Shown here in pieces: positions 43,252 through 53,288 of a stretch of DNA of 64,000 nucleotides (the stretch's first letter is position 1; each line of letters starts with the position of its first letter). The notes under the pieces are model-generated. The model was not told the origin of the DNA, ran no database searches, and saw only the letters and a program-made list of their open reading frames with translations. The position numbers and the translations under genes were made by a program. Origin of the DNA: CAWBRY01 sp963791295 (lineage in GTDB: Bacteria > Bacteroidota > Bacteroidia > Chitinophagales > Chitinophagaceae). Location: positions 124,001-188,000 of the forward strand of contig CAWBRY010000005.1 of NCBI GenBank assembly GCA_963791295.1, given 5' to 3'.

Positions 43252-45483
43252 ATGGATAAACTGCTTTATCTCGTTCCCGCAATGGGTTTGATTGGTTTGC
43301 TGTACACACTGGTAAAGTTTAATTGGGTGGCCCGCCAGGATGCAGGCACAGACCGCATGAAGGAAATCAGCAAGTACATCGCCGACGGAGCAATGGCGTT
43401 CTTGAAGGCCGAATGGAAAGTGCTTGGCTATTTCGTGATCATTGTCGCCGTCCTATTGGCAGTAATGGCAAGCGCTAACCCCCATTCGCATTGGTTAATT
43501 GCTGCGGCATTTGTCCTGGGTGCAGTTTTGAGTGCCACTGCTGGTTATGTGGGCATGAGGGCAGCTACCAAGGCTAATGTCCGTACAGCGCAGGCAGCCA
43601 GGTCCAGCCTTAGCCGTGCTTTACATGTTTCATTCACCGGTGGTTCAGTCATGGGAATGGGAGTCGCTGGGTTAGCAGTACTCGGACTTAGCGGGTTGTT
43701 CATCATTTTGAAAATGATATTTGCTCCGGATTCGGCGGCGAATTCGGAAGAAATGGTTAGAACCGTTGAAGTACTTACCGGATTTTCTCTCGGAGCAGAA
43801 TCAATCGCGCTGTTTGCACGCGTAGGCGGCGGTATCTATACAAAGGCCGCCGATGTTGGCGCCGACCTCGTAGGAAAAGTAGAAGCGGGTATTCCTGAAG
43901 ATGATCCGCGCAACCCCGCAACGATTGCCGATAACGTAGGCGATAATGTAGGAGATGTCGCCGGCATGGGCGCCGACCTGTTTGGATCTTATGTGGCTAC
44001 TGTACTAGCAACGATCGTACTGGGACAACAAACCATTGTCAAGGGTGACGATATGCTGGGAGGTCTCTCTCCTATCGTGTTACCCATGTTGATCGCAGGT
44101 GTTGGCATATTGTTTTCAATAGTCGGAACCTTGTTTGTCCGGATTTCGGATTCCAAAGGCGTTAATACGGAAAATGTTCAACGGGCATTGAACATGGGCA
44201 ACTGGGGATCTATTATTTTGACAGCTATAGCCGCTGCCGGATTGGTTTATTGGGTGCTTCCTGAAACAATGGTATTACGCGGACATGAATTTACAAAGTG
44301 GGGAGTTCTTGGAGCGATAGCTGTTGGCCTCGTGGTCGGAACATTAATGAGCATGATCACGGAATTCTATACGGCGATGGGCAAACGTCCCGTTTCCAGC
44401 ATCGTTCGTCAATCGGCAACAGGACACGCGACAAATGTGATTGGAGGATTGGCTGTTGGTATGGAATCGACATTCCTTCCCATACTCGTATTGGCCGGAG
44501 GAATCTGGGGTTCTTATGCATGTGCCGGATTATATGGAGTAGCGATTGCTGCTGCCGGCATGATGGCCACGACAGCAATGCAATTGGCCATTGATGCCTT
44601 CGGACCTATAGCCGACAATGCAGGCGGTATTGCAGAAATGAGTGAACTGCCCAAGGACGTACGGGAAAAAACAGATGTGTTGGATGCAGTCGGAAATACA
44701 ACGGCCGCTGCCGGAAAAGGGTTTGCAATTGCATCAGCTGCATTAACCGCACTTGCATTATTTGCAGCCTTTGTTGGGGTAGCAGGTATCGACGGTATCG
44801 ATATATATAAAGCAAATGTGCTCGCCAGCTTATTTGTCGGAGGAATGATCCCTTTTATATTTTCTTCGCTGGCAATACGCGCCGTCGGTCAGGCTGCTAT
44901 GGCGATGGTAGAAGAAGTGAGGAGACAATTCCGAACCATTCCAGGCATTATGGAAGGTACCGGCAAACCCGAATATGAAAAATGTGTGGCTATTTCTACA
45001 CAAGCTTCTATAAAGAAAATGATGTTGCCTGGTGCGATTGCGATTATATCTCCGGTGATCATCGGCTTCGCACCCGGATTGGGCGCCGAAGCCTTAGGTG
45101 GATTTCTTGCCGGAGCAACCGTATGCGGAGTATTGATGGGAATGTTTCAAAACAATGCGGGAGGCGCATGGGATAATGCAAAGAAAAGTTTTGAGAAAGG
45201 TGTCGACATTAATGGTGTGATATACAAAAAGGGGTCAGATCCTCATAAGGCCGCCGTGACTGGTGATACCGTCGGTGATCCATTTAAGGATACCTCCGGC
45301 CCATCCATGAATATTCTTATCAAACTGATGTCTATTGTTTCACTGGTCATAGCTCCATCCCTGGCACAGCTGGCAAATAAAAACCAGGCCGGTTCGCATC
45401 TGTCGCAACCGGAAAAAAAGCGTGTGGTGATGACGACTCAGCCTTCTGTTTCGTTTACTCCGATAGCTCAAAGCGGCCAGTAG
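43252..45483 (+). CDS. hppA: Membrane-bound ion-pumping pyrophosphatase
   Basis: 743 aa with about 16 transmembrane helices. It hydrolyses pyrophosphate and pumps H+ or Na+. The substrate site holds YTKAADVGADLVGKVE, DDPRNPATIADNVGDNVG and GMGADLFGSY. GNTTAAAGKGFAIASAALT shows Ala at the position that separates K+-dependent (Ala) from K+-independent (Lys) enzymes, so the K+-dependent type is inferred. The C-terminus adds a short polar tail (SQPEKKRVVMTTQPSVSF). The coupling ion cannot be fixed from these motifs alone. Confidence 0.95.
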   Translation: MDKLLYLVPAMGLIGLLYTLVKFNWVARQDAGTDRMKEISKYIADGAMAFLKAEWKVLGYFVIIVAVLLAVMASANPHSHWLIAAAFVLGAVLSATAGYVGMRAATKANVRTAQAARSSLSRALHVSFTGGSVMGMGVAGLAVLGLSGLFIILKMIFAPDSAANSEEMVRTVEVLTGFSLGAESIALFARVGGGIYTKAADVGADLVGKVEAGIPEDDPRNPATIADNVGDNVGDVAGMGADLFGSYVATVLATIVLGQQTIVKGDDMLGGLSPIVLPMLIAGVGILFSIVGTLFVRISDSKGVNTENVQRALNMGNWGSIILTAIAAAGLVYWVLPETMVLRGHEFTKWGVLGAIAVGLVVGTLMSMITEFYTAMGKRPVSSIVRQSATGHATNVIGGLAVGMESTFLPILVLAGGIWGSYACAGLYGVAIAAAGMMATTAMQLAIDAFGPIADNAGGIAEMSELPKDVREKTDVLDAVGNTTAAAGKGFAIASAALTALALFAAFVGVAGIDGIDIYKANVLASLFVGGMIPFIFSSLAIRAVGQAAMAMVEEVRRQFRTIPGIMEGTGKPEYEKCVAISTQASIKKMMLPGAIAIISPVIIGFAPGLGAEALGGFLAGATVCGVLMGMFQNNAGGAWDNAKKSFEKGVDINGVIYKKGSDPHKAAVTGDTVGDPFKDTSGPSMNILIKLMSIVSLVIAPSLAQLANKNQAGSHLSQPEKKRVVMTTQPSVSFTPIAQSGQ

Positions 45484-45524
45484 GAGGCGATAAGAAAAAC
45501 TACTTATTGTAGTAACATTCCTCC
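45483..45524 (+). other. Nested hairpin after hppA
   Basis: GGAGG (45483-45487) pairs with CCTCC (45520-45524), and ACTAC (45499-45503) pairs with GTAGT (45509-45513). It could end hppA transcription but has no clear U tract. Confidence 0.3.
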
Positions 45525-45587
45525 GTTACGGTCGTCCAATCATTGTCGATTGTTAAGAAATCTTAAAAATCTGGATATTTTTTTTTC

Positions 45588-45605
45588 ATACGAAAATAAT
45601 CGTAT
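45588..45605. promoter_or_regulatory. Probable BlaI-type operator palindrome
   Basis: ATACGA (45588-45593) and TCGTAT (45600-45605) form a perfect 6+6 palindrome around AAATAA. A weaker palindrome (CGAGTATAAATATCG) follows at about 45609-45623, just before the ATG at 45627. The position fits autoregulation by the BlaI-like repressor. Confidence 0.5.
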
Positions 45606-45626
45606 ATTCGAGTATAAATATCGATT

Positions 45627-46013
45627 ATGTCAGCACCCAAGATGATTAAACCAACCGAGAGTGAACTCGAGATCCTGCAGATCCTTTGGGCTAAGGGCCT
45701 TGCTACCGTACGAGAAGTACACGAAGGCCTGGCTCAGACCAAAGATGTGGGATACACCACTACCCTGAAGTTAATGCAGATCATGAACGAAAAAGGGATT
45801 GTGAAAAGAGATGCTTCCATGCGTACCCATGTTTACCAGGCGGCAGTGAACAAAGAAAAAACGCAAAAGCACTTACTAAGTAAAATGATTGATAATCTGT
45901 TTGGCGGCTCCCCTACCCAACTTGTGATCCAGGCATTGGGCGATGATAACCGTAAGGCGAGTCCTGAAGAATTGGAAAAGATTCAATCGTTATTGGATAG
46001 TCTTAAAAAATAG
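45627..46013 (+). CDS. BlaI/MecI-family transcriptional repressor
   Basis: 128 aa. A winged helix-turn-helix protein that binds palindromic operators as a dimer and is cleaved by a membrane metalloprotease. It shows KPTESELEILQILWAKGLATVREVHEGL, then GYTTTLKLMQIMNEKGIVKRD and the dimerisation tail KTQKHLLSKMIDNLFGGS. The partner M56 peptidase gene starts 15 bp later, and palindromes occur just upstream, so it probably controls its own operon. Confidence 0.92.
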   Translation: MSAPKMIKPTESELEILQILWAKGLATVREVHEGLAQTKDVGYTTTLKLMQIMNEKGIVKRDASMRTHVYQAAVNKEKTQKHLLSKMIDNLFGGSPTQLVIQALGDDNRKASPEELEKIQSLLDSLKK

Positions 46014-46028
46014 AGCTTCATCTACACC

Positions 46029-47747
46029 ATGGGCCAGACTAACTTTCTGCAGGCACTGGGATGGGCGGTATTAAACAGCCTTTGGCAAATGGCCTTACTC
46101 TGGGTCGTTTACCAGTTTATTATTGGTATTAATAAGTCTGCAAGGTCTTCTTTCAAATCTTCTCTTGCCTCGTTTTTGCTCATCAGTGGCTTTGGATGGT
46201 TTACCTATACATTTTTTTCTGTCTTCGCCAGCGAATCTGCAGCGGCATCTTCAACTACGTTGGGCGGCATTGAAATAAATTGGCAACTAAATAATTGGTT
46301 GCAAAAAACGCTGCCGGTGGCGTCGGTCATTTATCTTCTTCTGTTGACCCTTCCGTTATTGCATTTTATCAGGAACTACAGCTATGTGCAAAAGTTGCGG
46401 CATGTTGGATTGGTGAAAGCAGATGTGCAGTGGAGGATATTCGTGAACAAAGTCGCCGGCCAAATGGGCATCCGCAAAAAAGTACAGGTATGGATTTCCG
46501 AATTGGTTTCCTCCCCTGTTACAATGGGTTTTCTGAAACCCGTCATATTGTTTCCGGTAGCAGCTGTCAATCGCCTGTCCACGGAACAGGTAGAAGCTAT
46601 TTTATTGCATGAACTCTCACACATCCGGCGGTATGACTACCTGATCAATCTTTGCATCAATGCCATTCAGACAATTTTATATTTCAATCCTTTTGTAAAG
46701 GCTTTTGTAAAGGCCGTTGAAAGGGAAAGAGAAAAAAGCTGTGATGAGATGGTCATGCAATTTCAGTACGATCCGCACGGATATGCGTCGGCATTATTAA
46801 TATTGGAAAAAGCAAATCATCTTCCCAAGAAATTGGCCATAGCCGCTGCCGGTAGAAAGAATGACCTTCTGAATCGCGTTGAACATATTATGGGAGTCAA
46901 TAAGAAGCCGATCATTTCATTCAATAAGCTGGCCGGATTGTTTGCCGGATTGCTTTGCGTTATTGCATTAAACGCTCTGTTGATCATCAACAAACCGGCG
47001 ACTGTGCATGCAGGCTCATTTCCTGCACTATCATCACCTTTTAGTTTCTTCACGGGTGGCATCAACCAACATAGAGTAGTAGCGAAAAAAACGTCAACTA
47101 ATCCTTTGCGCCAACCAGCTATCAAGAGTGTGCTGGAGACTTCTTCAACCAGCATATCCAATCGGGCCTTTGCAAAAGCAAGGACCATCAAACCAGTAAT
47201 TGTTAATCCGGAAACAAGGGCGACCACAGCATTTAATATAGGTGAAATGGTCAATGTAAAATATGAACCGGTTGTTATCCCACTGCTAAAAAACTACCAG
47301 GAACTCCAGGTCAAAGAAGCTCTTGATGCATCCAAAAGAGTACTTGAAAATATTCAATGGAAAGCTGTAGAAGAAAAAGTAGCGGATGTGATGACACAAC
47401 AGCAAAAGGACCAGCTTAAGTCTACTTACCAGAAAGAATTAGATAAAGTGGATTGGGATCAAATACAAGACAGGCTTCGGATGGCTTATGATAAGATAGA
47501 TTGGGACAAGATAAATGATCAATTGGGGAAAGCAGTTTCTCTTATCAGGCTCGACAGTTTGAAACAGATATACAATGAAGCAGCCAGCAACCTCAACCTG
47601 GTAGCGAAAGAACTTAATGAAAACCATCTCACCGGTATTCCAGATACCGACATCACTCTAAAAGAAGTGAATGAGAAAAAAGAGCAGATTCAAAAGGTGC
47701 TGCAATCAATCAAAGATGTCAAGTCCAAAACGACAATCCATCTCTAA
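46029..47747 (+). CDS. M56-family membrane metallopeptidase (BlaR1-like)
   Basis: 572 aa. Four transmembrane helices in the first 310 residues surround the zinc motif HELSH (194-198) in AILLHELSHIRRYDYLINL, with a further acidic residue in EREREKSCDEMVMQF. This is the peptidase half of BlaR1/MecR1. After the last helix (about 300-320) there is no penicillin-binding sensor domain; instead a charged helical region of about 250 residues follows (DKVDWDQIQDRLRMAYDKID, repeated WDQ/WDKI units). It is cotranscribed with the BlaI-like repressor. The signal it senses is unknown. Confidence 0.88.
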   Translation: MGQTNFLQALGWAVLNSLWQMALLWVVYQFIIGINKSARSSFKSSLASFLLISGFGWFTYTFFSVFASESAAASSTTLGGIEINWQLNNWLQKTLPVASVIYLLLLTLPLLHFIRNYSYVQKLRHVGLVKADVQWRIFVNKVAGQMGIRKKVQVWISELVSSPVTMGFLKPVILFPVAAVNRLSTEQVEAILLHELSHIRRYDYLINLCINAIQTILYFNPFVKAFVKAVEREREKSCDEMVMQFQYDPHGYASALLILEKANHLPKKLAIAAAGRKNDLLNRVEHIMGVNKKPIISFNKLAGLFAGLLCVIALNALLIINKPATVHAGSFPALSSPFSFFTGGINQHRVVAKKTSTNPLRQPAIKSVLETSSTSISNRAFAKARTIKPVIVNPETRATTAFNIGEMVNVKYEPVVIPLLKNYQELQVKEALDASKRVLENIQWKAVEEKVADVMTQQQKDQLKSTYQKELDKVDWDQIQDRLRMAYDKIDWDKINDQLGKAVSLIRLDSLKQIYNEAASNLNLVAKELNENHLTGIPDTDITLKEVNEKKEQIQKVLQSIKDVKSKTTIHL

Positions 47748-47772
47748 TCTTAGTTCAGCTATTTCGTAGTAA

Positions 47773-48810
47773 TTACCAATTGCAACGCGGACAGGCATCG
47801 CTATAGCGATTGCCCAGAAGAAAACCTATCACTATCTCATGAGTGCCACGGCTTACAGTTCTCAAATTGGTCGTTGTGAGATCATAGGCATATCCAATAT
47901 TAAAAGTATTGCCCACATTCAAGCCCAACATGCCGGCATAACCATCCTGCTGCCGATAGCTGCCGCCCACCCAAAACAAGTCACGATATTGTAGTTTGAT
48001 ATTTGCTTCCGCCTGGAAATTATGTTTGGAAGATCCATTAATGTATTTGACCATGAGGGATGGTGTGGCATTTACATCTTCGGTTAAGAGGAAACGATAT
48101 CCGGCCGTCAGGAAAACGTGAGGGATCAACCTGCCTTTCGTAATGATTGCCGCATCGTCCTCAAATGAAAGTTTCTGTGGTATGATCTGCTGCGCAGCCA
48201 GTCCGACAAAATAGTCCCTGGAATACAACCACAAGCCAGCCGCCAGGTCGGGCCTCACCTTATTTAATTCACTATTGAGGGAGGTGCCGGTTGCCGGATC
48301 AAAAGGATCTCCACCGCCAAAATCATTCTTCGACCGATCAATGCTCACGACGGTCACCCCCGCAGAAAAACCTGCGGAAAGGTTTGTAGTGGGACTGAGA
48401 CCTAAATGATATGCATACGATGCACTGGTCGAAAAGCGATTGTAGCTCCCCGTGCGATCATTAATAATAGCTAGCCCAACACCATGATGAGGCTCGGCCG
48501 CTGTATATGATTCCCAATATGCCTTTCCTCGGGGGTTTTCTCCCGGAACATTGAATGATGTGGAGGTAGTCCGGTAGTCTTTTTTGCCCAGTGGGCCATG
48601 AATCGTGAAATAAACAGTTTTGGGCGCCCCTTCCAATCCTACCCACTGATCACGCGCACTGATCTTTAGATCTGTATAATTTTCAATACCGCTGATGGCG
48701 GGATTAAGAATGTAATTGTTCAGAATATACTGGGTATAATGAGGTCTTTGCTGAGCCTTCAAAAGGAGGCCAGCCATCATCATCATGCATATGGTAATTA
48801 GCTTCTTCAT
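47773..48810 (-). CDS. Type IX secretion membrane protein, PorP/SprF family
   Basis: 345 aa. A signal peptide (LITICMMMMAGLLLKAQ) precedes the PorP/SprF outer membrane beta-barrel: RPHYTQYILNNYILNPAISG and YTDLKISARDQWVGLEGAPK at the N-terminus, a run of membrane strands and the YAYDLTTTNLRTVSRGTHEI closing region. SprF-type proteins help secrete and attach large adhesins that carry type B sorting domains. The gene starts 4 bp after the stop of the giant PKD protein gene, so the two form an operon. Confidence 0.92.
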   Translation of the reverse strand: MKKLITICMMMMAGLLLKAQQRPHYTQYILNNYILNPAISGIENYTDLKISARDQWVGLEGAPKTVYFTIHGPLGKKDYRTTSTSFNVPGENPRGKAYWESYTAAEPHHGVGLAIINDRTGSYNRFSTSASYAYHLGLSPTTNLSAGFSAGVTVVSIDRSKNDFGGGDPFDPATGTSLNSELNKVRPDLAAGLWLYSRDYFVGLAAQQIIPQKLSFEDDAAIITKGRLIPHVFLTAGYRFLLTEDVNATPSLMVKYINGSSKHNFQAEANIKLQYRDLFWVGGSYRQQDGYAGMLGLNVGNTFNIGYAYDLTTTNLRTVSRGTHEIVIGFLLGNRYSDACPRCNW

Positions 48811-48814
48811 TCTT

Positions 48815-51800
48815 CTACCTGATTATGTCGACATATCCGGTAATTTTTTTGCGCCCACTTTTTGGATCAACTATGTAATAGTAAGTACCTAACGGCACAT
48901 CCTTGCCATTGATCCTGCCATCCCATGGCCTGCTATATCCTTCGGAACGAAATATCAATTGACCGTAACGGTTGTAGATCTCCACCGTACACCCCGGATA
49001 GTTGTCAAGGAAATTAATTTCCCACTTGTCATGGACGCCGTCACCATTGGGACTGAAAATATTTGGTACGACAGGATCTTTCAAAAACTTTACAAAGACC
49101 TGGTCACTGCCTTTGCATCCTGCATTGGAAGTAACGGTCAATGTGTAAGTCATGTCTTGTGTCGGGGTCACTACAGCAAATGCAGCACTGGGATCGTTAA
49201 CTCCTATCGCCGGACTCCACATATACGTAACCGGTAGGCCAGCATTCAAGGCAGGCGTTAAGGTCACGCTCCCTCCTTCCAGTACCACCTTGTCCGGGCC
49301 GGCGTTGACTCCAGGCGTTGGATAAACCTCAACGGCGCCGTCAACACGATTTGAACAGCCATTATCCGCATCATAAGTATATCTCAATGCTACGTTGCCG
49401 GGGGTTGCTTCTGCAGGGCTAAAGATACCCGTTGAAGAAATGACGCCAGCTCCACTATATGCTCCAATTCCAGGAAGACCATTGAGTAATTTTGCCTGCG
49501 TCAATTGAAATGAAGGAGCATCGGAACAAACGGGCGGCACGGCGTCGAATTGTAACGCAGGCGTTGCCAGCAAGGTGATGTCCTGACTTGTAGTATTCAC
49601 ACAGTTGCTACCTGAATATGCCACATAGCGAACGGTATAAGTTTTTGATAACGGAGCTCCAAATTCAGGATAGTTGTGAGTGTAAATCCTTCCTGCCAAA
49701 GGTGAGTTATCTATTGTCTTCACCGTTGGGTCGTTTGCATAGTCCCAATAAATTTCAATCTTAACCAGGCTTCCAAAGTCAACAGTCGAACCATCCACGA
49801 TAGCCGTTGCCTGGTTACTGCAAAGAGTAGATGAGTTTTGAATAGTGAATCCTGCAACCGGAACCGAACCATTTACTGTGAAAGTTTGCGAAATAGTATC
49901 CTTACAACCCGCACTGCTCGTTGCAATCAGCGTGGCGGTGTAGGGACCTACCACGGCATAATGATGATTCGGATTCTGAACATTTGATGTGTTCGGATTA
50001 GCCGCGTTCGCATTTGGATCGCCGAAATTCCAATCCCAGGAAATGATGCTTCCCGAATTGATCTTACTGCTATCTGTAAACGCAGCAAAGGGATCGGCCA
50101 GACAAACCTGAGGAGACATAAAACCTGCCAACGGGTTTGAATGAACCAGCACGGGCTGTGTCACCAAATTGCTAATGCATCCTTTACTTGTCTCAACGTT
50201 CAACGAAACATTAAAGGTTTGAGCGCTGGTGTAATTGTGATTAAAAGAGGAACCTGAAGTCAAAATAGCATTTGATCCATCTCCAAAGTCCCAGGTCCAT
50301 TTTGTCAATGATCCTCCATTCGGCGAGGATGCATCAGAAAAAGTTACACCTCCTCCCTCGCAAGCCGCGGAAGAAACATTGAAAGAGGCAGTAGGCAATG
50401 CGTTAATGAGCACGGAACGTGTTGCATAGTTGTTTACTGTTTGGCATCCTTGTGCAGATGTCACATCTAATTTTACAGTGTAGGTTCCTGCAGCAGCGTA
50501 GTTCTTTGTTGGGTTTGATAAGGTAGACGTTGTGCCATCGCCAAAATCCCAGTTCCATTGGGTTATAGTGCTGGTGCCTGCCGTACTCAGATCATTAAAG
50601 TTAATCGTAGCGCCAAGACAGCCTTCGGCCGGTCCGTTAAATGCCGCTTGTGGTTCGGGAGAAATGGTATTTAATACTCTCATCGAGTCGTCGCTACACC
50701 CGTTATTTGAAACAGCCGTCAGGACAACGTTGAATGGTCCCACTCCGGCATAAGTGTGAGTTGGATTAGCTCCTGTTCCGTTGTTACCATCACCAAAGTC
50801 CCAGGTATAAGTAAGCAGCGAAGCGCTGCCATCACTTATCGTAGATGAACTTGCGAAATTGGCGCTGCCCAGGGGTAAACAGATATTAGGCAGATTGAAG
50901 CTGGCTACCGGGCTCACATGAACTGAAATAGGAAATGAGAAAAGATTACTTTGGCAACCCGAAACAGTCTCTACTCTTAATGTCGCTGTATAATTCCCTG
51001 CTGTCAAATAGGTATGCGTTTGGTTTATTCCTGAGGCAGCCGCAATAACCGGGGAACCGTCACCAAAATCCCAATACCATTTTGCCAGGAGCGTTCCACC
51101 GGTCACAGAAGATGAGTCGGAGAAAGTGATTGCCTTCTTTTGACAAGGAGGATTGAGAATTCCAAATTTAGCGATCGGAAGGTCATTTAGGGTTACTGTA
51201 TGTGTCACTGTATCTGAAATACATCCGATATCCGTGATCAACGAAAATTTCACCTTGTAAGATCCCGGTCCCGCATACGCATGCGTTGGACTTTTAACGT
51301 TTGAACTATCACCATCATCAAAGCTCCAATACCAGGATGTCGCCGATCTGCCATTCGTATTTGAATTATTCGTAAACACGACCGGCATCGTTACACATCC
51401 ATTGTTGTTAAAGCTAAACTCCGAGACAGGTGGATCAAAGACCTGCAAATTATATTCAATTTCCTGAAGGCCTGAACAACCCTCTGAGGTTGGATTCTGT
51501 GCCAACAGTCGAATCGGATAGTTTCCTGAAGCTGTAACAAAATATGGCGAGTTGAGTTTATATAGATACAGTTGTTTGCCATTCGCTATCCAAGTAGAAT
51601 CATAAACCGGGCTGTTGTCTGTAATATCTGCAATGCCCATTGCATTTAATGCAGGTCCGAACACCCATTGGATCTTTGCAGGTTCATAAGGGAAAGTCAT
51701 GGAGAGCAGGAATGGCGAATTCCTGCACGCAGCAGGAAAATTAACAGTAGCGTAGGCATTCTTTACTGTGACATACTGATAAAGATCTTTCACATTGGTA

Positions 51801-53185
51801 CCCGCATTATAACCATACGACTCGGCATTTCCATAACCATATGCAATGGCATTAAAACCCGAGTCGGAAGTAACTGTATGTTGGCCGGCAGCGACGGGCT
51901 GTGTTAAATAAGAATATCCCGGAGCACGCGGATGTGGAATAAATGATGACGCAGATACAGGAGACCCATCCAATCTGAATGAACTGATGGCGGTGCCGGT
52001 ATTTGGAATGATCACATTATAAAAATGTTGGGTGATCGAAAAATTGGGCGTGGCATTCCAAAGAATCCGACTGATGTTTTGCTCGATAGGACTCAAATAA
52101 ATTACTTCCGGATCACCCGGCTGTGCGCCATTTCCGCATGCTCCCTGCGAAGTAATGTATTGAGCTACTAAGATTGCCTTATCCGCTTCAATTAGCTGAG
52201 GAGCCGAAGTCAGCGGTAACTCATAAAAGAAATTGTTCTGTAATGGCAAGCCAACCGGAATACCATTTACTTTTACTACAGTTGTAGGGTCCAATACACA
52301 AACGCGAAATATATTGTTTGGCATCAGACCACCGGTAGGAGACGTAAGATATTTTTTACCCCATGCAGATTTAGGAAAGGATTGAACCATGTAATTGTCG
52401 GATGAAGAAGAACTGCCATTGCAGGTAATACTAATTCTTCCACTTCCTGAAAAGACCCCGATCTTTTTACATGGACCTGTTCCGGTGCTTACACTTTGAA
52501 TTTTGGAGCCCGTGAGATCAACGCTGCTATAAGGATTCACATTGCTGGTGATCGCTCCCATTACATTATATATTTCTCCTTGCTTTAAGGTTACTGTAAA
52601 AGGAACTCCTGCAGCATGATTAATGGTATTCGCTACAGGCGTTATATCGACGGTAGTCGTACCCGTATCACAGGCCACAACATAAAACCAACAGTTGGCA
52701 TTAGCGCTGTTGGAAATATTCTTATAGTTGACCGAATAGTAATCCTTGCCAAGAGTATTTGTAGGAAATAATATGCAGGCGCCGGAAACGCTTTGATTAT
52801 AAATGTGGGCATAGGCGACAATGGGTTTGTCGCTGGTGATATGAATTCCCTTCTTTTCAGGGCTGATGGACTCGCCTGTAAGCCTGGCATCCTGGGCGCC
52901 TGATTTCGGAATGGGATTAGAAGTAAAGACCGTGTTGGCTGGAATGTTGGAATATGTCTGGGAATATCCGGTGCCGGGAATCGTGACGGTAACAGTGGTA
53001 ACTGCCTCGGTTGCGAAGTAAAGAACCATGTCCTGAGTACCACCTCCACCGCCATTGGTCATCTGCTGGTGGTATCCATAACCCACCCAAAAATCCTTTC
53101 CTTTGTTGGAAAAGTCCTGGGCATGTAATGCATTGACCGCCAGAAAGTTAAACACTAGGGTACTTAAATAATAAAAATTTCTCAT
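48815..53185 (-). CDS. Giant PKD-repeat surface protein with IgGFc-binding-like N-terminus and T9SS type B sorting domain
   Basis: 1456 aa. A signal peptide is followed by a domain of about 450 residues (KDFWVGYGYHQQM, KGIHITSDKPIVAYAHIYNQ, SDNYMVQSFPKSAWGKKYL), which resembles the IgGFc-binding N-terminal domain. A spacer leads to six clear PKD repeats with the cores SFDDGDSS, DFGDGSPV, DFGDGNNG, DFGDGTTS, DFGDGSNA and NFGDPNAN, and one divergent repeat. The last 85 residues (VPNIFSPNGDGVHDKWEI through YGQLIFRSEGYSRPWDG to YVDIIR) are a type B gliding-motility C-terminal domain that directs it through the type IX system. It is followed by the PorP/SprF gene 4 bp later. Confidence 0.93.
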   Translation of the reverse strand: MRNFYYLSTLVFNFLAVNALHAQDFSNKGKDFWVGYGYHQQMTNGGGGGTQDMVLYFATEAVTTVTVTIPGTGYSQTYSNIPANTVFTSNPIPKSGAQDARLTGESISPEKKGIHITSDKPIVAYAHIYNQSVSGACILFPTNTLGKDYYSVNYKNISNSANANCWFYVVACDTGTTTVDITPVANTINHAAGVPFTVTLKQGEIYNVMGAITSNVNPYSSVDLTGSKIQSVSTGTGPCKKIGVFSGSGRISITCNGSSSSSDNYMVQSFPKSAWGKKYLTSPTGGLMPNNIFRVCVLDPTTVVKVNGIPVGLPLQNNFFYELPLTSAPQLIEADKAILVAQYITSQGACGNGAQPGDPEVIYLSPIEQNISRILWNATPNFSITQHFYNVIIPNTGTAISSFRLDGSPVSASSFIPHPRAPGYSYLTQPVAAGQHTVTSDSGFNAIAYGYGNAESYGYNAGTNVKDLYQYVTVKNAYATVNFPAACRNSPFLLSMTFPYEPAKIQWVFGPALNAMGIADITDNSPVYDSTWIANGKQLYLYKLNSPYFVTASGNYPIRLLAQNPTSEGCSGLQEIEYNLQVFDPPVSEFSFNNNGCVTMPVVFTNNSNTNGRSATSWYWSFDDGDSSNVKSPTHAYAGPGSYKVKFSLITDIGCISDTVTHTVTLNDLPIAKFGILNPPCQKKAITFSDSSSVTGGTLLAKWYWDFGDGSPVIAAASGINQTHTYLTAGNYTATLRVETVSGCQSNLFSFPISVHVSPVASFNLPNICLPLGSANFASSSTISDGSASLLTYTWDFGDGNNGTGANPTHTYAGVGPFNVVLTAVSNNGCSDDSMRVLNTISPEPQAAFNGPAEGCLGATINFNDLSTAGTSTITQWNWDFGDGTTSTLSNPTKNYAAAGTYTVKLDVTSAQGCQTVNNYATRSVLINALPTASFNVSSAACEGGGVTFSDASSPNGGSLTKWTWDFGDGSNAILTSGSSFNHNYTSAQTFNVSLNVETSKGCISNLVTQPVLVHSNPLAGFMSPQVCLADPFAAFTDSSKINSGSIISWDWNFGDPNANAANPNTSNVQNPNHHYAVVGPYTATLIATSSAGCKDTISQTFTVNGSVPVAGFTIQNSSTLCSNQATAIVDGSTVDFGSLVKIEIYWDYANDPTVKTIDNSPLAGRIYTHNYPEFGAPLSKTYTVRYVAYSGSNCVNTTSQDITLLATPALQFDAVPPVCSDAPSFQLTQAKLLNGLPGIGAYSGAGVISSTGIFSPAEATPGNVALRYTYDADNGCSNRVDGAVEVYPTPGVNAGPDKVVLEGGSVTLTPALNAGLPVTYMWSPAIGVNDPSAAFAVVTPTQDMTYTLTVTSNAGCKGSDQVFVKFLKDPVVPNIFSPNGDGVHDKWEINFLDNYPGCTVEIYNRYGQLIFRSEGYSRPWDGRINGKDVPLGTYYYIVDPKSGRKKITGYVDIIR

Positions 53186-53288
53186 TTAATCCAAAGTCCT
53201 CGGACAGATATGGACTCACAAAATAGCAAAAAGCTCCAAAACTACTAAGGAATAGCACGTATATATTTAAGACTGATGCGTAAATTCT

